From: Ruminococcaceae bacterium UBA3451
GTDB lineage: Bacteria > Bacillota > Clostridia > Oscillospirales > Acutalibacteraceae
Assembly: GCA_002378845.1 (NCBI GenBank)
Contig: DFRY01000061.1
Coordinates: 5,776 to 11,525 of the forward strand
DNA length: 5,750 nucleotides
Direction of reading: 5' to 3'
Shown here: positions 3,861 to 5,750 of the stretch, one piece after another
Position numbering within the stretch: the first letter of the stretch is position 1
Layout of the letters: each line of letters starts with the position of its first letter
The notes under the pieces: model-generated
The model's database searches: none
Told to the model about the DNA's origin: nothing
What the model saw: only the letters and a program-made list of their open reading frames with translations
Program-made: the position numbers and the translations under genes

Positions 3861-5750
3861 TTATAGTAGCTGCTTTGCTCCTGCGGCATACTCCATCATC
3901 TCTAAACGATTACCATCCGGATCTACCAGCCAGAACTGCCAGGATCCGTCTGCCCCCAAATTGATTTGCGTGTCTGGAACTAGCCCATTGTTAATCACCG
4001 CATTCCAAGCTTCATGAATATCCGCGACCTCCAGGCAGATATGCTGATAGCCAAAGTAAGGCAGCAAATTTCGTTCCTCTTTTTTCTTACTGCCATATGA
4101 GTAGAACAATTCTATATACTGGTGAGGCGCTACTTCCAGAAAATCTATCCATGGCAGATTGCCAAGTGCCCTCATCCCCTGAACCATAGCAGGATTATTA
4201 CGTGCCATCCCGTTTTGTTCCATGGAATTAAGTAGATCAAAGTAAGTACGCGTCAGAATGTTTTTCATACCCAGTCCTTCACAGTAAAATTTCTTCATTT
4301 TCGCACCTGCGCGTACCTGATAGGCCACCTGTGTGGTGTATCGCGCCAGAGACTGCGTATTGCTTCCGGAAACCGACAAAGCCTCAATCCCAAACTGTTT
4401 CAAAGATTCTGCAGAATATTGGGTAAATTGCACTTCGTTCCCATCCGGATCGTGAACTGTTATCTCAAGTGAGCCGTCTGATGTAGCATGAACATCCGAA
4501 TCAATTTTAACGCCTCCTTCGATAAGACGCGTTTTAATTTCCTCAATATCAGCGACTTCATAGTTAAATTTCATATATCCGTAATAGTCTCTTCTGTTAC
4601 CGAGTTCTTTCTTAGCTGGACCCGAATTATGGAATAGCTCAAGAAATTGACGGTCTGCTAGCTTCAAATATTGTATCCATGGCGTCTCTCCCATGGATGC
4701 AATCAATTTAAGGAAGTTAGCCTGCTCCGGTGTTGGAGAATCGCCATAATTTCTTTCCATACTATTGTATAGATCCTTATAAGTATTGGCAAAAAGGGGC
4801 CTCATGCCGATAATATCGCAGTAAAAATGCAACATCTTATCCATATTATATGTGTTAAAAGATACATGCCCGATATTCTTTATTGGAACTGAGACCTGTT
4901 TTGTCCCTTCCTCTTGCATACGCCGATTTAGATACTCATTGTAAACAGCCGTATCACATGGGAATGTCAACGGCTGGTTCTGAGAAGAAGACAGCTGCGC
5001 CGTATTTGCCAGCTGTACTGCGGTTAGTCCATCAGCTCCGGGAGCAATCAAAGGCGTTCCTTTGATTATATGGTCCGCAAAATTAGAAAACACCTTGACA
5101 TAATCTGTACCAAATCCCACCGGCGCGAGAATTTCTTCTGTCGTATATAAGGAATTAGGATTACGTCTCAATGTGCCTGCAAACATCCTAAATTCTTCAG
5201 TATCATTCCAATCGTCTTCGTCCTCAGCGAAATGATAAACCGTTGCTGTATTACTGTTATCTACTACGATTTTTCCTTTGGATAGGTCAATTTCCAACCG
5301 GTCTGTGCCGATGGGGTCATGGGTACAGGAGATAAAGGTTCCGGTCGCGCCATTTTCATATTCCGTAACCAATGTAACATCATTTTCAACATGAATATCA
5401 CGATGAGAACCCTCTTTGCAGATTGCATATACTTTTGAAGGTTTGCCGCACAGCCATGTCCATAAATCCAACTGATGTGGCGCCTGGTTTACCAGTAGTC
5501 CACCGCCCTCACCGCTCCAGGTACCTCTCCAGTCGCTGCTTTGATAATAACTGTCAGGACGCCACCAGGAATTGACGATCCAGTTTGAGCGCCGGATTTG
5601 GCCCAATTCCCCGGACTCGATTTTTTCCTTTAGCTTACTGTAGATTTGATTTGTGCGCTGATTCAGCATTAGCCCAAATGTCAGTTCTGGATGTCGTTCA
5701 GATGCCGCGATCATGTCTTCAACGTCAGATGCACGAACGGCCGCTGGCTT
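3861..5750 (-). CDS. Fused Gfo/Idh/MocA dehydrogenase with two VOC domains (5' end beyond right edge)
   Basis: 629 residues visible; the frame is open to the right edge, so the N-terminal Rossmann half is outside. Numbering starts at the edge. Residues 1-2 (KP) are the end of the family's conserved EKP motif, so the ATG at 5714 is internal. Residues 1-285 are the rest of a Gfo/Idh/MocA NAD(P)-dependent dehydrogenase: FGLMLNQRTN, GGGLLVNQAPHQLDL with the conserved His92, then the beta-sheet domain with GATGTF, RLEIDLSKGKIV. Residues 291-447 and 472-622 are two related VOC (glyoxalase/dioxygenase fold) domains sharing NSME, PWI, LELF/IELF, ADI and DPDGN. VOC2 shows the ligand pattern Q474, E547, H570, E617; VOC1 has H295, E371 but K394 and Q441 at the other two. 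The family oxidises or reduces sugar, inositol or related carbons; the substrate here is unknown. The cytoplasmic fusion suggests consecutive steps on one compound, or a VOC domain used for binding. Neighbours give no pathway. Confidence 0.9.
   Translation of the reverse strand, partial: KPAAVRASDVEDMIAASERHPELTFGLMLNQRTNQIYSKLKEKIESGELGQIRRSNWIVNSWWRPDSYYQSSDWRGTWSGEGGGLLVNQAPHQLDLWTWLCGKPSKVYAICKEGSHRDIHVENDVTLVTEYENGATGTFISCTHDPIGTDRLEIDLSKGKIVVDNSNTATVYHFAEDEDDWNDTEEFRMFAGTLRRNPNSLYTTEEILAPVGFGTDYVKVFSNFADHIIKGTPLIAPGADGLTAVQLANTAQLSSSQNQPLTFPCDTAVYNEYLNRRMQEEGTKQVSVPIKNIGHVSFNTYNMDKMLHFYCDIIGMRPLFANTYKDLYNSMERNYGDSPTPEQANFLKLIASMGETPWIQYLKLADRQFLELFHNSGPAKKELGNRRDYYGYMKFNYEVADIEEIKTRLIEGGVKIDSDVHATSDGSLEITVHDPDGNEVQFTQYSAESLKQFGIEALSVSGSNTQSLARYTTQVAYQVRAGAKMKKFYCEGLGMKNILTRTYFDLLNSMEQNGMARNNPAMVQGMRALGNLPWIDFLEVAPHQYIELFYSYGSKKKEERNLLPYFGYQHICLEVADIHEAWNAVINNGLVPDTQINLGADGSWQFWLVDPDGNRLEMMEYAAGAKQLL

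Noticed and set aside
4883..5065. 60-codon plus-strand open frame
   Set aside because: Antisense to the dehydrogenase part of the fusion gene, whose frame has clear family motifs there.
1..5750. CRISPR array, tRNA, rRNA, defence or phage gene cluster
   Set aside because: No regularly spaced direct repeats, no cloverleaf or rRNA-like segments, and no genes of known defence or phage families were found on either strand.

Overview
The window looks like the chromosome of a low-to-mid GC Bacillota, most likely a Clostridia-type anaerobe. The signs are a near-consensus SigA promoter (TTGACA, 17 bp, TATACT), a TTG start behind a purine-rich ribosome binding site, hairpin plus T-tract terminators, and a secreted multi-repeat protein with a typical Gram-positive signal peptide. 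This placement is inference from style; no marker gene is present.

Layout. (1) 1-1078, minus strand: the N-terminal 359 codons of a secreted protein built of about four beta-rich modules, running off the left edge. (2) 1079-1725: AT-rich gap with an inverted repeat near the secreted gene's start, a small GC-rich island, a minus-strand terminator with no gene in front of it, a plus-strand terminator, and the promoter of the next gene. (3) 1726-2421, plus strand: a membrane-anchored ankyrin-repeat protein with its own promoter and terminator, a self-contained single-gene unit. (4) 2490-3407, plus strand: a decayed stretch with a small unknown gene broken by one frameshift, followed by the C-terminal half of a resolvase-type serine recombinase broken by about four frameshifts. 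(5) 3408-3860: gap with no gene. (6) 3861-5750, minus strand: a large fused enzyme running off the right edge, with a Gfo/Idh/MocA sugar-type dehydrogenase followed by two tandem VOC (glyoxalase/dioxygenase fold) domains.

The genes do not form one operon or pathway. The middle looks like a small accessory zone scarred by a lost mobile element, lying between a cell-surface gene and a catabolic-type dehydrogenase. The most notable item is the dehydrogenase-VOC-VOC fusion: the last VOC domain keeps a full metal-ligand set and the first has lost two of four. No CRISPR array, tRNA, rRNA or complete insertion sequence was seen.
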